Source: Phycisphaeraceae bacterium
GTDB taxonomy: Bacteria > Planctomycetota > Phycisphaerae > Phycisphaerales > SM1A02
Reading direction: 5' to 3'
Assembly (NCBI GenBank): GCA_019636755.1
Contig: JAHBWZ010000003.1
Coordinates: 124,001-188,000 of the forward strand
Length of the DNA: 64,000 bases
The position numbers were made by a program, and so were the translations under genes. This document shows, in pieces, positions 62,655-64,000 of the stretch (position 1 is its first letter; every line of letters starts with the position of its first letter). The notes beneath the pieces are model-generated. The model was not told where the DNA came from and searched no databases. It saw only the letters and a program-made list of their open reading frames with translations.

Positions 62655-64000
62655 TCAGAGCAGGGTTCCGTGCAGGACGATGACGGCGATCGAGAAGTAG
62701 ATGATCATCCCGGAGGCATCCATGAGCGTGGCGATCATGGGAGAGGAGGACGTGGCCGGATCCAGCCCAAGCCGCTGGAGCAGCAGCGGAAGCGTCGCGC
62801 CCAGCAGCGTCCCCCAGGTGACGACACCCAGGATGGCCAGCGTGACGGCCAGCGTCAGTGCGCCGACATGCGGCGTCTCGATGATTCCGAGCCGGCTCCA
62901 GGCGGCAACGCAGAGCAGCCCGACCGCGCCCAGTCCGCAGCCCAGGAGGATGCCGGTCGCCAGTTCCCGCCGGAGAATGCGCAGCCAGTCCGCCGGCTCG
63001 ATCTCGCGCAGCGCCAGCGCGCGGATGATGAGCGACGCCGTCTGCGTCCCGCTGTTGCCGCCGCAGGCGATGATGAGCGGGATGAAGAGCGTGAGCACGA
63101 CGGCCTGCGCCAGGCGGTTCTCGAACCCGCTCAGGATGAACACCGTCATGCTCTGGCCCAGGAAGAGGATCGCGAGCCACGGCCCGCGCTTGCGGAGCAT
63201 GCCGGCCAGCGCGGTCTGCAGGTACGGCTGCGCGAGCGCGCCCATGCCGCCGAGTTTGTGGATGTCCTCGGTCGCTTCGTATTCGGCGACGTCGGCGACG
63301 TCGTCGGCCGTGACGATGCCCAGCAGTGTGCCGCGCGAATCGACGACGGGCAGCGCGAATCGGTCGTACTTGGCGAAGAGCACGACCGCGTCCTCGCGAT
63401 CCGCCGTGCACTCCAGCGCCACCGTCCGCTCGACCATGATCTCGCGCACGCTCCGGTCGGGCTCGGCGAAGAGCAGGTCGCTCACCTGGAAATCCCCGAT
63501 GAGCCGCTGCTTCTCGTCGATCACGTAGATCCAGTCGATCGTCTCGGCGGTCCGCCCCCATCGCCTGACGTGGTCCAGCGCCCGCGCGACCGTCCAGTCC
63601 GGACGCACGCGGACGTAGTTCGGCGTCATGAGCCGGCCGACGGACTCCGCCGGGTACCCGAGGATCGCCAGCGTCTCCCGGCGCGACTGCGGACTGAGCG
63701 ACGCCATGAGCCGCGTGGCGACCTCGGTCGGCAGTTCGTCCAGCAATCGGGCGCGATCGTCCGGCTCCAGGGCCTCGATCGCCGTGCGGGCACGCTGGGC
63801 GCCGAGTTTCTCGATGAGCGCTTCCTGCCGCGCGTTGTCGAGATCGGCGAAGACGTCGCCGGCGACGTCGCGCGGGAGCAGCCGGAACGCCACGGCGACG
63901 GACTCCGGCTCCAGTTCGTCGATGACCTCCGCGATGTCGGCGGCCGGCAGGTCCGCGAGCGCCGTCCGGACCTCGCGGAAGCGGCGCTGCGCGATCAGGT
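62655..64000 (-). CDS. mgtE: Magnesium transporter MgtE, N-terminus beyond window
   Basis: The open frame runs from the stop at 62655 to the right edge, about 448 visible residues; I estimate 20-30 N-terminal residues are missing. The N domain (IAEVIDELEPESVAVAFRLL), a CBS pair (VGRLMTPNYVRVRPDWTVA, IMVERTVALECTADREDAVV), and five membrane helices with the pore motif (CGGNSGTQTASLIIRALALRE), LLGATLPLLLQRLGLDPATSSSPMIATLMDASG and an end IYFSIAVIVLHGTLL are clear. MgtE is a Mg2+-gated Mg2+ channel in the inner membrane. It may lead the YbjQ/zinc-ribbon operon. Confidence 0.95.
   Translation of the reverse strand, partial: LIAQRRFREVRTALADLPAADIAEVIDELEPESVAVAFRLLPRDVAGDVFADLDNARQEALIEKLGAQRARTAIEALEPDDRARLLDELPTEVATRLMASLSPQSRRETLAILGYPAESVGRLMTPNYVRVRPDWTVARALDHVRRWGRTAETIDWIYVIDEKQRLIGDFQVSDLLFAEPDRSVREIMVERTVALECTADREDAVVLFAKYDRFALPVVDSRGTLLGIVTADDVADVAEYEATEDIHKLGGMGALAQPYLQTALAGMLRKRGPWLAILFLGQSMTVFILSGFENRLAQAVVLTLFIPLIIACGGNSGTQTASLIIRALALREIEPADWLRILRRELATGILLGCGLGAVGLLCVAAWSRLGIIETPHVGALTLAVTLAILGVVTWGTLLGATLPLLLQRLGLDPATSSSPMIATLMDASGMIIYFSIAVIVLHGTLL

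Overview
The window is very GC-rich bacterial DNA and most resembles a member of the Planctomycetota, probably class Phycisphaerae or a relative. The evidence is secreted proteins ending in dockerin-type repeats, HAF-type surface proteins, a VPAP/poly-Arg sorting tail, a zinc-ribbon membrane protein of planctomycete style, a Minf_1886-type protein, CRTAC1/ASPIC and multiheme cytochrome genes, and short TAnACT-like -10 boxes close to start codons. No rRNA, CRISPR array, transposase or prophage gene was seen. One tRNA, Leu(TAG), is present.

Layout. 1-2.4 kb: the 5' part of a secreted HAF-repeat protein, then about 1.2 kb of repeat-rich non-coding DNA. 2.4-10 kb: housekeeping genes (nadD, panC, a LuxR-type regulator with a degenerate receiver, an IscA/ErpA-type Fe-S carrier, a pair of beta-ketoacyl synthases, class II DAHP synthase, tRNA-Leu). 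10-23 kb: one long co-directional run of DoxX, a von Willebrand A protein, a secreted repeat protein, ExbB, two ExbD, a giant helical-repeat protein, then an SbcD/YhaO-like nuclease and an SbcC/YhaN-like ATPase with membrane segments; most junctions overlap by about 4 bp. 23-28 kb: a dockerin/HAF protein coupled to a VPAP-tailed protein, a repeat pair, and an AI-2E family permease.

28.3-36.2 kb: an apparent electron-transfer operon made of a secreted pentaheme cytochrome with a dockerin tail, a NapH/NosR-like polyferredoxin with a TPR tail, a cytochrome b-pentaheme fusion, and a seven-repeat FG-GAP/ASPIC protein. 36.3-47.5 kb: Minf_1886 protein, 3-methyladenine glycosylase, amidohydrolase, OmpA-like lipoprotein, a frameshifted porin, a secreted protein with three lamin-tail-like repeats, a DUF1573 lipoprotein head-to-head with MlaE, and a transglutaminase-like protein lacking catalytic residues. 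47.5-64 kb: a second repeat pair, a Cache/HAMP/PP2C phosphatase whose C-terminus runs into a repeat copy, a dockerin-tailed subtilase, YchF, a DinB-like protein, proline dehydrogenase, two tandem PilZ-receiver-HPt-like paralogs, a small lipoprotein, an SLC13 transporter, a YbjQ/zinc-ribbon operon and the MgtE Mg2+ transporter, which runs off the right edge.

Four observations stand out. (1) A REPIN/MITE-like element of about 240 bp, bounded by inverted hairpins, occurs four times as two tandem pairs about 22 kb apart in opposite orientation. (2) 7-bp tandem tracts lie just inside the 5' coding ends of both HAF genes, which suggests phase variation. (3) The ExbB-ExbD-ExbD/VWA/repeat-protein cluster is adjacent to a membrane-anchored Mre11/Rad50-like pair. 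(4) The four-gene multiheme electron-transfer operon may be an undescribed respiratory or extracellular electron-transfer module. All functions are inferred from reading the sequence; no database search was run.
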